From Pectobacterium brasiliense (GTDB taxonomy: Bacteria; Pseudomonadota; Gammaproteobacteria; Enterobacterales; Enterobacteriaceae): a stretch of DNA of 64,000 nt. Shown one piece after another: positions 54,758 to 64,000 of this stretch. The number at the start of each line of letters is the position of its first letter. The first letter of the stretch is position 1. Both the position numbers and the translations under genes were made by a program. The DNA is taken from NCBI RefSeq assembly GCF_013449685.1, contig NZ_JACDSF010000020.1, forward strand, positions 1 to 64,000. The letters are read 5' to 3'. The notes beneath the pieces are model-generated. The model did not search any database and was not told where the DNA came from. It worked only from the letters and a program-made list of their open reading frames with translations.

Positions 54758-54788
54758 TTAATATCACTGGTGTCACCAATGATATTAA
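54758..54788. promoter_or_regulatory. Palindromic operator of the toxin-antitoxin pair
   Basis: A 31-bp palindrome broken only at a central T and one mirrored pair, with arms TTAATATCA and TGATATTAA and inner TGGTG/CACCA, lies 12 bp upstream of the antitoxin start codon. Such repeats are bound by RHH antitoxins for autoregulation. Confidence 0.8.
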
Positions 54789-54806
54789 CCCTGAATGATG
54801 CGGGTG

Positions 54807-55661
54807 TCACTCCGCATTCAGGAAGCGCTGGCGGTAGGCGCTGGGTGAGACGCCGAACGCCTGATGGAACACCACGGAGAAGTAGTTGCTGTCTTCAAAG
54901 CCGCACAGTGCGGCAACGTCGCCAATGGTTTGCAGGTCATAACGCAGCAGCTCCATCGCCTTGCATAGCCGCAGTTGGCGCAAGTAGTGCGGCACGCTCA
55001 TGCCGGTTTGTTCTTTAAAGCGCGAACGTAAACTGCGGGCACTGAAGTGGTGCTGTTCACAGAAGGCTTCAAAGCGGAACGGTGCTGCGATGCTGGCACG
55101 CAGCGCATTCATCAACATATCCAACTGATGCGCATCGGCCAACTGTGGACTATCCGGCGTGTGGCGATAGCGCGCCGCCAGTAGCGCTATCTGCAACAGC
55201 AGTGCTTCACTCAGTTGCAGCGACAACGCATCCGACTTCATGCACTCCTGCGTCAACGCATCCACCTTCTCGCGGAGGGTATCCATACCTTCTGAACCTA
55301 AACACCAGTGACGCTGGCTTTGTGGTAGCTCCCCGCTTGGCAATAACGATTGCCAGTCGGCAGATAGCGTCAGGCGATTGCGAATATAGAGAATGTTGTC
55401 CAGTTCGAGCCCGTGGACAGATTCATAGCTGTGGCGATCGTTCGCAGAGACATAGAACATATCCCCGCGAGTAATGCGGTAAGGCACATCATTCCAGAGG
55501 TGCAGGCCGTTGCCACGCCAGACAATCACCAGTTCATCGAAATCATGATGATGCAGCGGAAACACAGGCTGTGGATGCCGTTCGGCAACCATCACGATAT
55601 TCTTGTCGGTGAGGAAATAGTCTTCAGTCTGTAATTTCAAACCCCGTATTACTGTCGTCAT
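54807..55661 (-). CDS. rhaR: L-rhamnose operon activator RhaR
   Basis: AraC-family activator that senses L-rhamnose and drives rhaSR. N-terminal cupin-type sensing domain (1-160, with the metal-like HHHDFDELVIVWRGNG) and C-terminal double helix-turn-helix (about 185-284; RSRFKEQTGMSVPHYLRQLR and ALCGFEDSNYFSVVFHQAFG). 284 aa against 282 in E. coli. It is the second gene of the rhaSR unit, 24 bp after rhaS, with the toxin-antitoxin pair just downstream. Confidence 0.94.
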   Translation of the reverse strand: MTTVIRGLKLQTEDYFLTDKNIVMVAERHPQPVFPLHHHDFDELVIVWRGNGLHLWNDVPYRITRGDMFYVSANDRHSYESVHGLELDNILYIRNRLTLSADWQSLLPSGELPQSQRHWCLGSEGMDTLREKVDALTQECMKSDALSLQLSEALLLQIALLAARYRHTPDSPQLADAHQLDMLMNALRASIAAPFRFEAFCEQHHFSARSLRSRFKEQTGMSVPHYLRQLRLCKAMELLRYDLQTIGDVAALCGFEDSNYFSVVFHQAFGVSPSAYRQRFLNAE

Positions 55662-55685
55662 TCCCTCACCCGCAGTTGCCGTTAC

Positions 55686-56525
55686 CTACTCTTCACGAGA
55701 AAACGCCTGATGGCGCAGTGACTTAGGTGCCTGCGAGAATGCCTTGCGGAATTGCGTCGAGAAGTGATTGCTGTCGCTAAATCCACAGGCGTGCGCAATA
55801 GTGGTGATGGAATCATCACTCTGCTGCAACCGCCGACGAGCCTCCAGTAATCTTAACCGATTCAGATAGCGTTGTGGCGTCATACCCGTGTGTTGTTTGA
55901 GCTGACGGTGCAGCGTGCGCAGCGGCAGTGAGAACTGATCGGCCAGACTGCCCCAGTTCACCTCTTCGCTGTAGTTATTTTGTAGCCAGCCCAGCAGCGC
56001 CTGTACCCCCTGACGCTCGGAGCCATTGGCCTGCGTCTGGAAACAGTGTTGACGCAGTTGCACCAGAATGTGCAGAAACAGACTCTCGCTGGCGGCAATC
56101 GCTTCCGGTGCATCGCTCTGCGCCAGTTCCGCCAGACTGTTCATCGACTGTTTCAACTGCTGCATACCCGTCGCATTCACCTGCCACTGCCCTTGCCACT
56201 CGCCGTTCGGGCCATACGGCAAAAAGGCAGCGATATCGGAAAGGAAGCGGAACCCGCGTGGCGAACGGTACAGCATGTTGGTCAGGCACAGCCCTTCGAC
56301 GTCTTCAAACAGATGCCGATCGTTATCGCGAACGAAGAAGACCGAACCGCTGCACAGTGCATAGGGTTGGTCGTTAAACACATGGACGCCCGCCCCCTGC
56401 TCCACCAGCACGATTTCCCAGAAATCATGATAATGCTCAGGAAACGCCACTTGTGGGGTACGCGGCTCCACCGCAACCGTTACGGCACGCGAAGTAAAAA
56501 AATCATCACCACGAAGTAACGTCAT
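55686..56525 (-). CDS. rhaS: L-rhamnose operon activator RhaS
   Basis: AraC-family activator that in the presence of L-rhamnose switches on rhaBAD and rhaT. Sensing domain with FPEHYHDFWEIVLVEQGAG and VRDNDRHLF; DNA-binding domain with the near-identical E. coli block ADQFSLPLRTLHRQLKQHTG and GFSDSNHFSTQFRKAF. Start ATG 56525 gives 279 aa (E. coli 278); an upstream in-frame ATG at 56624 lacks similarity and is rejected. Divergent from rhaBADM, adjacent to it, as in E. coli. Confidence 0.95.
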   Translation of the reverse strand: MTLLRGDDFFTSRAVTVAVEPRTPQVAFPEHYHDFWEIVLVEQGAGVHVFNDQPYALCSGSVFFVRDNDRHLFEDVEGLCLTNMLYRSPRGFRFLSDIAAFLPYGPNGEWQGQWQVNATGMQQLKQSMNSLAELAQSDAPEAIAASESLFLHILVQLRQHCFQTQANGSERQGVQALLGWLQNNYSEEVNWGSLADQFSLPLRTLHRQLKQHTGMTPQRYLNRLRLLEARRRLQQSDDSITTIAHACGFSDSNHFSTQFRKAFSQAPKSLRHQAFSREE

Positions 56526-56668
56526 TTCAGTTCTCCATTCAGCCTCTGGCAAAAGTGTAGCCTTTGAAAAAGAGTAGTCAGAAGCCACAAAACCGGCCTT
56601 CAAATACCGTCGCCCACACGCCATCTGACTGCTCTTTTTTTAAGATCTCACCGCCTAATTGATTGAAG

Positions 56669-56684
56669 TGTGGCAAGGATCACA
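56669..56684. promoter_or_regulatory. CRP site in rhaS-rhaB divergent region
   Basis: TGTGGCAAGGATCACA matches TGTGA-N6-TCACA at nine of ten core bases, about 144 bp upstream of rhaS and 179 bp upstream of rhaB. Confidence 0.65.
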
Positions 56685-56736
56685 CCGCCTTTTTCCCTGA
56701 TTTCCTCATGGTTATTCCCTAAGTAATTTCCCAGAT

Positions 56737-56752
56737 TGTGAGCCCTTTCACG
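56737..56752. promoter_or_regulatory. Second CRP site in rhaS-rhaB divergent region
   Basis: TGTGAGCCCTTTCACG matches nine of ten core bases of the CRP consensus and lies 111 bp upstream of the rhaB start codon, close to the spacing at which CRP assists RhaS. Confidence 0.65.
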
Positions 56753-56862
56753 TTCAGCTTTGTCATTTTGCCAGCCGCCTGTTGTAGATGGCACTCATAG
56801 GAAGGTGGCTTCTGTTACCGCTCCTTACACTGCAACACATCTAACAAGTAAGGAGTGCGGCT

Positions 56863-58353
56863 ATGGCGGTGAAGAATATCGTGGCGGTGGATTTAGGTGC
56901 ATCCAGTGGTCGGGTCATGCTGGCAACCTTGCACACCGCAACGCAGCATTTGACGCTGAAAGAAATTCACCGTTTCAGCAACAGGCTGGTGTTTCAGGAC
57001 AACCATCACCAGTGGGATCTGGCCGCGCTGGAAGGCGATATCCTCACAGGATTACACCAAATCGATGCCATGGGTATCACCCCCGATAGCATCGGGATCG
57101 ACAGTTGGGGCGTGGACTATGTGTTGCTGGATAAGGACGGGCAGCGCGTTGGCCTACCCTATTCCTATCGCGACCACCGCACCGACGGCGTGATGGCTAC
57201 GGTCACCGCCGAGCTGGGGCGTGAGGCGATCTATCAGCGTACCGGCATTCAGTTCCTGCCATTTAATACGCTGTACCAGCTTAAAGCGCTGTGTGACACA
57301 TCATTTGACGATCTGAATCAGGTGGCACACCTGCTGATGATTCCCGACTATTTTCACTATCGCCTCACCGGAAGTCTGGTCTGCGAATACACCAATGCCA
57401 GCACGACCCAACTGCTTAATCTGGAACAGAAAACCTGGGACAGCGAACTGCTGGACTATCTGGGCATCCCGCGCCGCTGGTTGAGCGATCCGGTGCAGCC
57501 GGGGCACGCCGTAGGGAACTGGACAGCACCAAGCGGACGGCAAATTCCCGTCACCGCTGTCGCCACGCACGACACCGCCAGCGCGGTGGTCGGCGCACCG
57601 TTACTGAGCCGCGACAGCGCCTACCTCAGTTCCGGCACCTGGTCACTAATGGGTATCGAGAGCGACACGCCGTTTAACAGCCCGCAGGCGCTGGCCGCCA
57701 ATATCACCAACGAAGGTGGCGTGGATGGCACCTATCGGGTACTGAAAAACATCATGGGGCTGTGGCTGCTACAGCGCGTTTGTCAGGAGCGTGACATCAA
57801 GGATTTAGGCGCGCTGATTCAGTCTGCCGCCGCTCTGCCCGCTTTTGTCAGTCTGATTAACCCGAATGACGATCGCTTTATCAATCCGCCGTCCATGCAT
57901 CAGGCGATCCGCGACTATTGCCGTGAGCACGGCCAGCCTGCGCCCCAAAGCGATGCCGAACTGGCACGCTGCATCTTCGACAGCCTCGCGCTGCTCTACC
58001 GACAGGTGGTAATGGAACTGGGCGAACTGCGCCACGCGCCAATCCGCCAACTGCATATTGTCGGCGGCGGCAGCCAGAACGCCTTCCTGAACCAACTGTG
58101 CGCCGATGTGTGCCAGATTCCGGTTCTGGCCGGGCCGGTCGAGGCCTCAACACTTGGCAATATCGGCTGCCAACTGATGGCGCTAGGCGCCGTCACCGAC
58201 CTTGCCGCATTCCGGCACATGCTGACTCATAACTTCCCTCTGCATCGCTATACCCCGCGTGCGGAGAGTGATTTTGCCGGGCACTGGCGTCGTTTTCAGG
58301 CGCTCAGCCAGCCAGAAACCGCCCCACAGGGCAAAAAGGAGACCACGCAATGA
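56863..58353 (+). CDS. rhaB: Rhamnulokinase
   Basis: Phosphorylates L-rhamnulose to L-rhamnulose-1-phosphate. FGGY-family kinase of 496 residues (E. coli 489): N-terminal phosphate-binding [27 protein letters not shown], and the C-terminal signature [18 protein letters not shown] followed by [17 protein letters not shown] ribosome-binding site lies before ATG 56863. First gene of rhaBAD, driven from the RhaS/CRP region just upstream; its stop overlaps the rhaA start (ATGA). Confidence 0.96.
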   Translation: MAVKNIVAVDLGASSGRVMLATLHTATQHLTLKEIHRFSNRLVFQDNHHQWDLAALEGDILTGLHQIDAMGITPDSIGIDSWGVDYVLLDKDGQRVGLPYSYRDHRTDGVMATVTAELGREAIYQRTGIQFLPFNTLYQLKALCDTSFDDLNQVAHLLMIPDYFHYRLTGSLVCEYTNASTTQLLNLEQKTWDSELLDYLGIPRRWLSDPVQPGHAVGNWTAPSGRQIPVTAVATHDTASAVVGAPLLSRDSAYLSSGTWSLMGIESDTPFNSPQALAANITNEGGVDGTYRVLKNIMGLWLLQRVCQERDIKDLGALIQSAAALPAFVSLINPNDDRFINPPSMHQAIRDYCREHGQPAPQSDAELARCIFDSLALLYRQVVMELGELRHAPIRQLHIVGGGSQNAFLNQLCADVCQIPVLAGPVEASTLGNIGCQLMALGAVTDLAAFRHMLTHNFPLHRYTPRAESDFAGHWRRFQALSQPETAPQGKKETTQ

Positions 58354-59612
58354 GCACACCTATTGAAGCTGCCTGGCAGTTGGCAAAAACGCGTTATGCC
58401 AGCATAAATATTGACGTAGAGGCCGTGCTGGAACAGCTAGACCAGATTCCAGTGTCAATGCACTGCTGGCAGGGCGACGATGTGGCCGGATTCGAGAACA
58501 CCGGCGGGCCACTCACCGGCGGCATTCAGGCCACGGGGAACTACCCCGGTAAGGCGAGCACACCGGATGAACTGCGTGCCGATCTGGAACAGGCATTCGC
58601 GCTGATCCCAGGCCCTAAGCGACTGAACCTACACGCCATCTATCTGGAATCTGCCCAGCCCGTCGCCCGCAACGAGATTGCCCCCGAGCATTTCAGCACC
58701 TGGGTTGAATGGGCCAAGCGCCACCAGCTCGGTCTGGATTTTAACCCGACCTGTTTTTCTCATCCGCTGAGCGCAGACGGCTTTACCCTGTCGCACCCGG
58801 ACGAAAAAGTACGCCGTTTCTGGATTGAACACTGTCAGGCCAGCCGCCGGATTTCAGCCTACTTCGGGCGCGAACTCGGCACGCCATCGGTAATGAATAT
58901 CTGGGTGCCGGACGGCATGAAAGATTTAACCATTGATCGACTGGCATTCCGCCAGCGACTGCTCAGCGCATTGGATGAGATCATTTCCGAACCGCTCGAT
59001 CAGGCATATCACATCGACGCAGTGGAAAGTAAGCTGTTCGGAATAGGTGCGGAAAGTTTTACCGTCGGCTCCAACGAATTTTATCTTGGCTACGCAACCA
59101 GCCGCGGCACTGCGCTCTGTCTGGATGCCGGACACTTCCATCCAACCGAAGTCATTTCCGACAAGATCTCTAGTGCGATTCTGTACGTTCCGCGTCTGCT
59201 GCTGCACGTCAGCCGTCCGGTACGCTGGGACAGCGACCATGTGGTGCTGCTGGACGACGAAACCCAGGCCATCGCACACGAAATCGTGCGCCATAAACTG
59301 CTTAACCGCGTGCATATCGGGCTCGATTTTTTTGATGCCTCGATCAACCGCATCGCCGCCTGGGTCATCGGTACCCGCAATATGAAGAAAGCCCTGTTAC
59401 GCGCGCTGCTGGAACCCACGGAAACGCTGCGCACACTGGAACAAAACGGCGATTACACCGCGCGTCTGGCCCTGCTGGAAGAGCAAAAATCACTGCCGTG
59501 GCAGGCCGTGTGGGAACACTACTGCCAGCGTCATGACGTCATCCCGGGCAGCGAATGGCTGCAACAGGTACGTCAGTATGAAGAAACCATCCTCACTCAA
59601 CGTCAAGGGTAA
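58350..59612 (+). CDS. rhaA: L-rhamnose isomerase
   Basis: Converts L-rhamnose to L-rhamnulose with Mn2+. 420 residues against 419 in E. coli. The metal-site stretches [30 protein letters not shown] and [17 protein letters not shown], and the end [16 protein letters not shown] match the family throughout. Translationally coupled to rhaB; rhaD starts 4 bp after its stop. Confidence 0.97.
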   Translation: MSTPIEAAWQLAKTRYASINIDVEAVLEQLDQIPVSMHCWQGDDVAGFENTGGPLTGGIQATGNYPGKASTPDELRADLEQAFALIPGPKRLNLHAIYLESAQPVARNEIAPEHFSTWVEWAKRHQLGLDFNPTCFSHPLSADGFTLSHPDEKVRRFWIEHCQASRRISAYFGRELGTPSVMNIWVPDGMKDLTIDRLAFRQRLLSALDEIISEPLDQAYHIDAVESKLFGIGAESFTVGSNEFYLGYATSRGTALCLDAGHFHPTEVISDKISSAILYVPRLLLHVSRPVRWDSDHVVLLDDETQAIAHEIVRHKLLNRVHIGLDFFDASINRIAAWVIGTRNMKKALLRALLEPTETLRTLEQNGDYTARLALLEEQKSLPWQAVWEHYCQRHDVIPGSEWLQQVRQYEETILTQRQG

Positions 59613-59616
59613 GATT

Positions 59617-60441
59617 ATGCAAGCAATTCTCTCTTCCTGGTTTGTACAGGGAATGATTAAAGCCACCAGCGACATGTGGCTCAAAGGCTGGGACGAACGT
59701 AACGGCGGTAACGTCAGCCTGCGCCTGACGGCTGAGGATGTGACGCCTTATGAAAGCGATTTCTACCCGCAGCCGCGTCATGAAGCCCTTTCACAGCCGA
59801 TGCCTGCGCTGGCTGACTGCTGGTTTATCGTCACCGGCTCCGGCAAATTTTTCCGCAATGTGCAGTTGGATCCGGCCGATTCACTGGTGGTGTTGCAGGT
59901 CGATAGCGACGGTAAAGGCTATCGCATTTTCTGGGGGCTCACCAACGGCGGCCTGCCGACTTCTGAACTGGCTTCGCATTTCCAGTCACACATTGTCCGT
60001 ATGGGCGTCACTCACGGACGCGACCGCGTCATCATGCACTGCCACGCGACCAATCTAATTGCCCTGAGCTATGTGCTGGAGCTGGATACCGCTAAGTTCA
60101 CCCGTGAACTGTGGGAAGGCAGCACGGAGTGTCTGGTCGTCTTCCCGGACGGCGTGGGGATTGTGCCGTGGATGGTGCCGGGCACCGATGCCATTGGCGA
60201 TGCCACCTCCGAACAAATGCAGCGTCATTCGCTGGTGCTGTGGCCTTTCCACGGTATCTTCGGCACTGGCCCGACGCTGGATGAAGCCTTCGGCCTGATC
60301 GATACCGCAGAGAAATCCGCCGAAGTGATGGTGAAAGTGATATCGATGGGCGGTAAGAAACAGACGATCTCAACCGAAGAGCTGATCGCGTTGGGTAAAC
60401 GTTTCGGCGTCACGCCAATGGAAGCCGCGCTGCGCGTGTAG
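59617..60441 (+). CDS. rhaD: Rhamnulose-1-phosphate aldolase
   Basis: Class II zinc aldolase that splits L-rhamnulose-1-phosphate into dihydroxyacetone phosphate and L-lactaldehyde. 274 residues as in E. coli. Start [20 protein letters not shown]; zinc ligands in [16 protein letters not shown] and a later His in [23 protein letters not shown] forms the phosphate site. ATG 59617 is preferred over the upstream in-frame codon at 59533, which lies inside rhaA. Confidence 0.97.
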   Translation: MQAILSSWFVQGMIKATSDMWLKGWDERNGGNVSLRLTAEDVTPYESDFYPQPRHEALSQPMPALADCWFIVTGSGKFFRNVQLDPADSLVVLQVDSDGKGYRIFWGLTNGGLPTSELASHFQSHIVRMGVTHGRDRVIMHCHATNLIALSYVLELDTAKFTRELWEGSTECLVVFPDGVGIVPWMVPGTDAIGDATSEQMQRHSLVLWPFHGIFGTGPTLDEAFGLIDTAEKSAEVMVKVISMGGKKQTISTEELIALGKRFGVTPMEAALRV

Positions 60442-60493
60442 CAGATTTTAAGCATAAACTACTTTCAGCATAACATTAGCTTCAGCCTCAACT

Positions 60494-60517
60494 CGCCACG
60501 GCCTCACTGCCGTGGCG
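60494..60517 (+). terminator. Hairpin between rhaD and rhaM
   Basis: CGCCACGGC pairs with GCCGTGGCG across a 6-base loop, between the rhaD stop and rhaM start. No T-run follows, so it may reduce rather than stop transcription into rhaM or stabilise the rhaBAD message. Confidence 0.6.
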
Positions 60518-60546
60518 TTCTGCCAACGACTACGGGGGATTCATCC

Positions 60547-60861
60547 ATGTTGCGTAAGGCTTTTGTGATGTCAGTTTTTCCTGACAGCCACGATGAATAT
60601 CAGCGTCGCCACAATCCTATCTGGCCGGAACTGGCTGAGGTGCTCAAGAACCACGGCGCGCACCACTACAGCATTTTTCTGGATAAGCAGCGCAATCTGC
60701 TGTTCGGCTATGTCGAGGTCGAATCCGAAGCACGCTGGGAAGCGATTGCACAAACGGACGTCTGCCAGCGCTGGTGGAAACACATGAGCGACGTCATGCC
60801 CGCCAACCCTGATAACAGCCCGATTAGCGATGCGCTGGAACCGGTGTTCTATCTGGACTAA
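60547..60861 (+). CDS. rhaM: L-rhamnose mutarotase
   Basis: Interconverts alpha- and beta-L-rhamnopyranose. 104 residues, as in E. coli RhaM, with the family start [20 protein letters not shown], the H-YSIFL strand with the active-site His, [14 protein letters not shown] and the Trp-rich C terminus [12 protein letters not shown]. Fourth gene of the rha catabolic unit, separated by a hairpin from rhaD. Confidence 0.96.
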   Translation: MLRKAFVMSVFPDSHDEYQRRHNPIWPELAEVLKNHGAHHYSIFLDKQRNLLFGYVEVESEARWEAIAQTDVCQRWWKHMSDVMPANPDNSPISDALEPVFYLD

Positions 60862-61297
60862 CGCCTTCTCTGAATCACGCATCATCGTGTAGCGGTAATA
60901 ACCTTACCGCTGCGTCATTACTGTTGAAGCTATAAAAAAGAAATAATGTGTCATTTAATTAATGAATCCCGTTACCTATAATTGTGACTTTAACGGTATA
61001 AATAATTATCGATTATTGATGGCTATCACATTTTATTTTCCCTACTTATGAAATATCCCTCTTTCACATTAAAAATAAAAACATTTATTAAAAAAATCTT
61101 TAACAATCGCTTTTTTTTAAAAAAAAATAAATTGATATTTTAAAAATAAACAGAATTTAGTGTCGGAATAATGAAAATTATTATTATTAAACTCCGTTTA
61201 TTCATCAACCTCTCTTTATCGAATTACGTATTATAAAGATCTTATTTTCTTTGCCGTTATCACTACTACCTTCTCTCTATAATCAATAAGAATAGCG
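60862..61297. other. AT-rich intergenic region before chemoreceptor gene
   Basis: 436 bp without a gene, extremely AT-rich between 61060 and 61200 (long A and T runs). It carries the promoter of the chemoreceptor gene. A sigma-28-like element could not be placed with acceptable spacing. Confidence 0.5.
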
Positions 61298-62875
61298 ATG
61301 AAATTTTCCCAACTCACAGTGCTTTCTAAATTGTTACTCGGATTTTCCATCCTGATAGTTATGATGCTACTATTAGGCGTAGTTTCACTCCTCCAACTTA
61401 GTATTAACAATAGTCGTATTGATGAATTAAGCAGCAGCAGCCTCCCTGGCGTGCGATATAGTCTGGAAATGCGCGGTGTACTGTCTGAAACACGTTTGCA
61501 GCAAGTACAGTATATTGACTCAAAAACCCCCGAAGAACGCGAAGGCCACCGTAAAGAATTACTGCAAAATGCTGATGCCTTCATGACGGCGTTTAAGAAT
61601 TACCAAACCATTGCCAACACTGAGGATAAAAAAGCACTGATCAAGGTGATTGGCGAAAATTTCTCTGCTTTCAACTCCGTCAACGCCACGCTGATTGACA
61701 TCGTGAATCGGGGCGATTTGGAAGAAGCCAGTAAAATAAGTGGAGCAAGCTCTGGCAAGTATCGCGGCCAACTCATGAAAGATCTGGCGAAACTCGTCGA
61801 GATGGAAATCGCAACAACCAAAACGATCGTAGACAGCGCGGAAAGCACGTACCGCACCTCACAATACTATGTTTGGGGTCTGCTGGTGTTGGCGCTACTG
61901 GCAACCATTGCTATCGCGACCGTTATCTCACGTAATATTTCGCGCCAGCTCGGCGGCGACCCGCATTACGCTCAAGAGATCATGACCGAGATCGCGTCTG
62001 GTAACCTGACAGCACAAATCCACCTGCGTCAGGGTGACAACTCAAGTCTGCTCGCGTCAATCAACCACATGAACCAGCAGTTGATGAGCATCGTGCATAC
62101 CATCATGAGCGGCAGCGAATCCATCTCACTGGCGTCCAACGAGATTGCTCAGGGCAACAGCGACCTATCGCAACGTACCGAAGAGCAGGCGGCTTCGCTG
62201 ATTCAGGCATCGGCCAATATGCAGCAATTGACGCATACCGTGCGCCAGAATGCGGATAACGCCAAGGAAGCCAGCCAACTGGCACAGCAAACCTCGGAAA
62301 CAGCTTCTCAGGGTGGGCTTATCGTGGACGACATGCTCAAGCGTATGCATGAGATCTCCGACAGTTCACAGAAAATTGTCGATATTATCGCCGTGATCGA
62401 AGGGATTGCCTTCCAGACCAATATCCTTGCACTGAACGCCGCTGTAGAAGCGGCCAGAGCGGGTAGCGAAGGGAAAGGCTTTGCCGTTGTAGCAGGCGAA
62501 GTCCGGACGCTGGCACAGAAGAGCGCCAACGCCGCCAAAGAAATCAAAACGCTGATCGAAGGCACCGTCGAGAAGATTACCGACGGCTCAGCGCGGGCAG
62601 ACAAAGCCAGCCAAGCGATGTCGGAAATTGTGCAATCGGTAAAAAAGGTCACCGATATCGTGGCGGAAATTTCTCAAGCTTCCAACGAGCAGCACATTGG
62701 CATTAAAGAGATTAGCGTAGCGGTAGAACAAATGGATCGGGTTACCCAGCAGAACGCCGCGCTAGTTGAAGAATCCGCCACGGCAGCCCATGCAATGACG
62801 GAACAGGGGGAGCAACTGCGCGATGCGGTTCGTTTCTTCAAAGTTAATCAGGATCACATGCTGAGAATCCATTAA
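61298..62875 (+). CDS. Methyl-accepting chemotaxis protein
   Basis: A 525-residue chemoreceptor: TM1 at about 10-32, periplasmic four-helix-bundle ligand domain (33-188), TM2 at about 189-211, HAMP (about 212-265), and a cytoplasmic signalling domain with the hairpin tip EGIAFQTNILALNAAVEAARAG and methylation helices (QRTEEQAASLIQASANMQQL near the start, EQMDRVTQQNAALVEESATA near the end). It ends KVNQDHMLRIH, without the NWETF pentapeptide for CheR/CheB docking, so it depends on other receptors for efficient methylation. Ligand unknown. Located behind rhaM, but with its own promoter region. Confidence 0.95.
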   Translation: MKFSQLTVLSKLLLGFSILIVMMLLLGVVSLLQLSINNSRIDELSSSSLPGVRYSLEMRGVLSETRLQQVQYIDSKTPEEREGHRKELLQNADAFMTAFKNYQTIANTEDKKALIKVIGENFSAFNSVNATLIDIVNRGDLEEASKISGASSGKYRGQLMKDLAKLVEMEIATTKTIVDSAESTYRTSQYYVWGLLVLALLATIAIATVISRNISRQLGGDPHYAQEIMTEIASGNLTAQIHLRQGDNSSLLASINHMNQQLMSIVHTIMSGSESISLASNEIAQGNSDLSQRTEEQAASLIQASANMQQLTHTVRQNADNAKEASQLAQQTSETASQGGLIVDDMLKRMHEISDSSQKIVDIIAVIEGIAFQTNILALNAAVEAARAGSEGKGFAVVAGEVRTLAQKSANAAKEIKTLIEGTVEKITDGSARADKASQAMSEIVQSVKKVTDIVAEISQASNEQHIGIKEISVAVEQMDRVTQQNAALVEESATAAHAMTEQGEQLRDAVRFFKVNQDHMLRIH

Positions 62876-62883
62876 TTCTCCTC

Positions 62884-62909
62884 TGCCCCGCTAGCAACCC
62901 GGCGGGGCA
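62884..62909 (+). terminator. Chemoreceptor gene terminator
   Basis: TGCCCCGC pairs with GCGGGGCA across a 10-base loop, 9 bp after the stop codon. Confidence 0.75.
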
Positions 62910-63166
62910 GCCACCTATTTCTGAGCGCTATTGTTTCTGATAACTATTGTTTCTGAACTCTCTTATTTCTAATAACTGCTGGCTCACCCTGTTTGCTTCA
63001 TGAAAAAACGTTGACGTCTGGTTTAGGTAAACGGGGTTATCGTTGCCCCACTACACTACGTGCTGTGTTTTTACGTACCCGCTTTCTACGTCCCCCGTTT
63101 CTGCGCAATCTGTTTGCCAGTTGACGACTATTTTTACATCTCGCCGCACGGCGATAAGGAGAGAAC

Positions 63167-63214
63167 ATGGACGAGCACCCTCGATGGCTCGGTAAACCGC
63201 ATCCGTTAGAATAA
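63167..63214 (+). CDS. mgtL: MgtL-like leader peptide of magnesium transporter gene
   Basis: A 15-codon frame MDEHPRWLGKPHPLE follows a strong AAGGAG and lies 145 bp upstream of the magnesium ATPase start. It is acidic at the N terminus and carries three proline codons, the two features through which Salmonella MgtL ([17 protein letters not shown]) senses ribosome behaviour at low Mg2+ to control readthrough into mgtA. The sequence is not homologous beyond those features. Too short to be found by ORF length alone. Confidence 0.7.
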   Translation: MDEHPRWLGKPHPLE

Positions 63215-63359
63215 GAACCGTCTTCTTCCCCGACCTCTCTGTTCTCTCCGTCTGCGCCGTTTACCTCCCTTAATACCTTCATTTTTTTCCGCTTTACGTC
63301 CCTTTATCCGGGATGCGCGCCCGTGCGCGGCGGACAGGCAACATTAAGAGAGCAGCATC

Positions 63360-64000
63360 ATGACCGATATGATCACGCAAACGGGGTATCGCCGCGCCCG
63401 TAAGACACCCACCGCCACCTTTGCGATTGCCCGCGAGGCGCAAAACAGCCTCGATCAAACACTGGCTAACCTGAATACGCATCTGCACGGCTTAAGCCAT
63501 GATGACGTCATTGAGCGCCAGCAAACCTATGGCGAAAACCGCGTCGCCCATGAAAAAGCGCCGCACGCGCTGGTGCAGTTGGCCGCCGCGTTTAATAACC
63601 CGTTTATTTACGTACTGATGGCGCTGGCCGCGATCAGCTTTTTCACCGATTACTGGCTACCGCTGCGCCATCATGAAGAGACGTCGCTCACTGGTGTGAT
63701 CATCATTCTGGTGATGGTGAGCCTGAGCGGCCTGCTGCGCTTTTGGCAGGAGTTTCGGACCAATAAAGCCGCCGAAGCACTGAAATCGATGGTGCGGACA
63801 ACGGCCACCGTGCTGCGCCGCCCTCACGCCAGCGCCACCGCCGTCATGCAGGAAATTCCGCTTCAGCAGTTGGTTCCCGGCGATATTCTGACGCTTTCCG
63901 CCGGCGATATGGTGCCAGCGGATGTTCGGCTGGTGGAATCACGCGATCTGTTCGTCAGTCAGGCCGTCCTGACCGGTGAATCGCTGCCGATCGAAAAATA
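63360..64000 (+). CDS. mgtA: Magnesium-transporting P-type ATPase MgtA/MgtB family (3' end outside window)
   Basis: The first 213 codons of a P3-type magnesium ATPase: N-terminal cytoplasmic part, two membrane segments (about residues 75-95 and 110-130, with ISFFTDYWLPL and GVIIILVMVSLSGLL), FWQEFRTNKAAEALKSMV, then the actuator domain reaching VLTGESLPIEK (TGES loop). The phosphorylation site DKTGT lies outside the window. It imports Mg2+ at low external magnesium. The ATG lies after AAGAGAG; the 5' region with its leader peptide suggests attenuation control. Confidence 0.94.
   Translation, partial: MTDMITQTGYRRARKTPTATFAIAREAQNSLDQTLANLNTHLHGLSHDDVIERQQTYGENRVAHEKAPHALVQLAAAFNNPFIYVLMALAAISFFTDYWLPLRHHEETSLTGVIIILVMVSLSGLLRFWQEFRTNKAAEALKSMVRTTATVLRRPHASATAVMQEIPLQQLVPGDILTLSAGDMVPADVRLVESRDLFVSQAVLTGESLPIEK

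Noticed and set aside
63015-63040. PhoP box upstream of the magnesium ATPase
   Set aside because: GGTTTA is present at 63020 but the second half-repeat is not at the required spacing, so only a half-site can be seen.
1-64000. CRISPR arrays, tRNA or rRNA genes, integrases or prophage genes
   Set aside because: No regular repeat-spacer pattern, no tRNA-like cloverleaf and no integrase or phage structural gene was seen in the window.

Overview
The window reads as chromosomal DNA of a soft-rot enterobacterium, most likely Pectobacterium. The housekeeping genes are close to their E. coli counterparts in sequence and order (osmY/ytjA/yjjV, prfC, ytjB-serB-radA-nadR, fau-6S RNA-zapA-ygfB-pepP-ubiH-ubiI, rhaSR-rhaBADM). 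They are mixed with accessory blocks typical of plant-associated Pectobacteriaceae. The genus call is an inference from gene content and synteny; no 16S or other marker is present.

Layout. 1-2.4 kb: the C-terminal end of a very large Ig-like adhesin and its TolC-type outer-membrane lipoprotein, the end of a type I secretion locus. 2.4-23.1 kb: a catecholate siderophore locus. On the minus strand, one tightly coupled operon makes isochorismate (C), activates 2,3-dihydroxybenzoate (E), carries it (B, A) and assembles a peptide on three NRPS proteins. The order is C-E-B-F-A-G-H, the order I know from the amonabactin operon of Aeromonas. By-eye adenylation codes suggest a basic residue (F), a large-pocket residue that is then epimerised (G), and glycine (H, a free-standing adenylation protein). 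A divergent MFS exporter and TonB-dependent receptor share a Fur-box-rich control region with the operon, and an EntD-type phosphopantetheinyl transferase follows.

23.3-41 kb: core genome. A CNT nucleoside transporter with a CRP site, TatD-family YjjV, small stress proteins (CsbD-like, YtjA, OsmY), release factor 3, an unassigned 311-aa protein, YtjB, SerB, RadA, NadR (with an apparent NadR operator in front of its own gene), 5-formyl-THF cyclo-ligase, 6S RNA, ZapA, YgfB, PepP, UbiH and UbiI.

41-44.6 kb: an AT-rich type VI secretion Hcp island directly behind ubiI. It holds a duplicated hcp promoter region, an hcp truncated to 42 codons and joined to an orphan membrane-protein gene, an IS630-type transposase scar, a complete hcp, a candidate cell-wall-acting effector, and three tandem paralogous small membrane proteins (likely immunity). 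This is the most unusual part of the window.

44.6-61 kb: CurA-like oxidoreductase, YqhA, rhamnose-proton symporter RhaT, YagU, a complete Dpp/Opp-type ABC transporter, a ParE/RelE-type toxin-antitoxin pair with a strong palindromic operator, then rhaRS and rhaBADM with two CRP sites between the divergent units. 61.3-64 kb: a methyl-accepting chemotaxis protein, then the MgtA-type magnesium ATPase (cut by the window end) behind a leader that encodes a 15-codon Pro/acidic leader peptide resembling MgtL.
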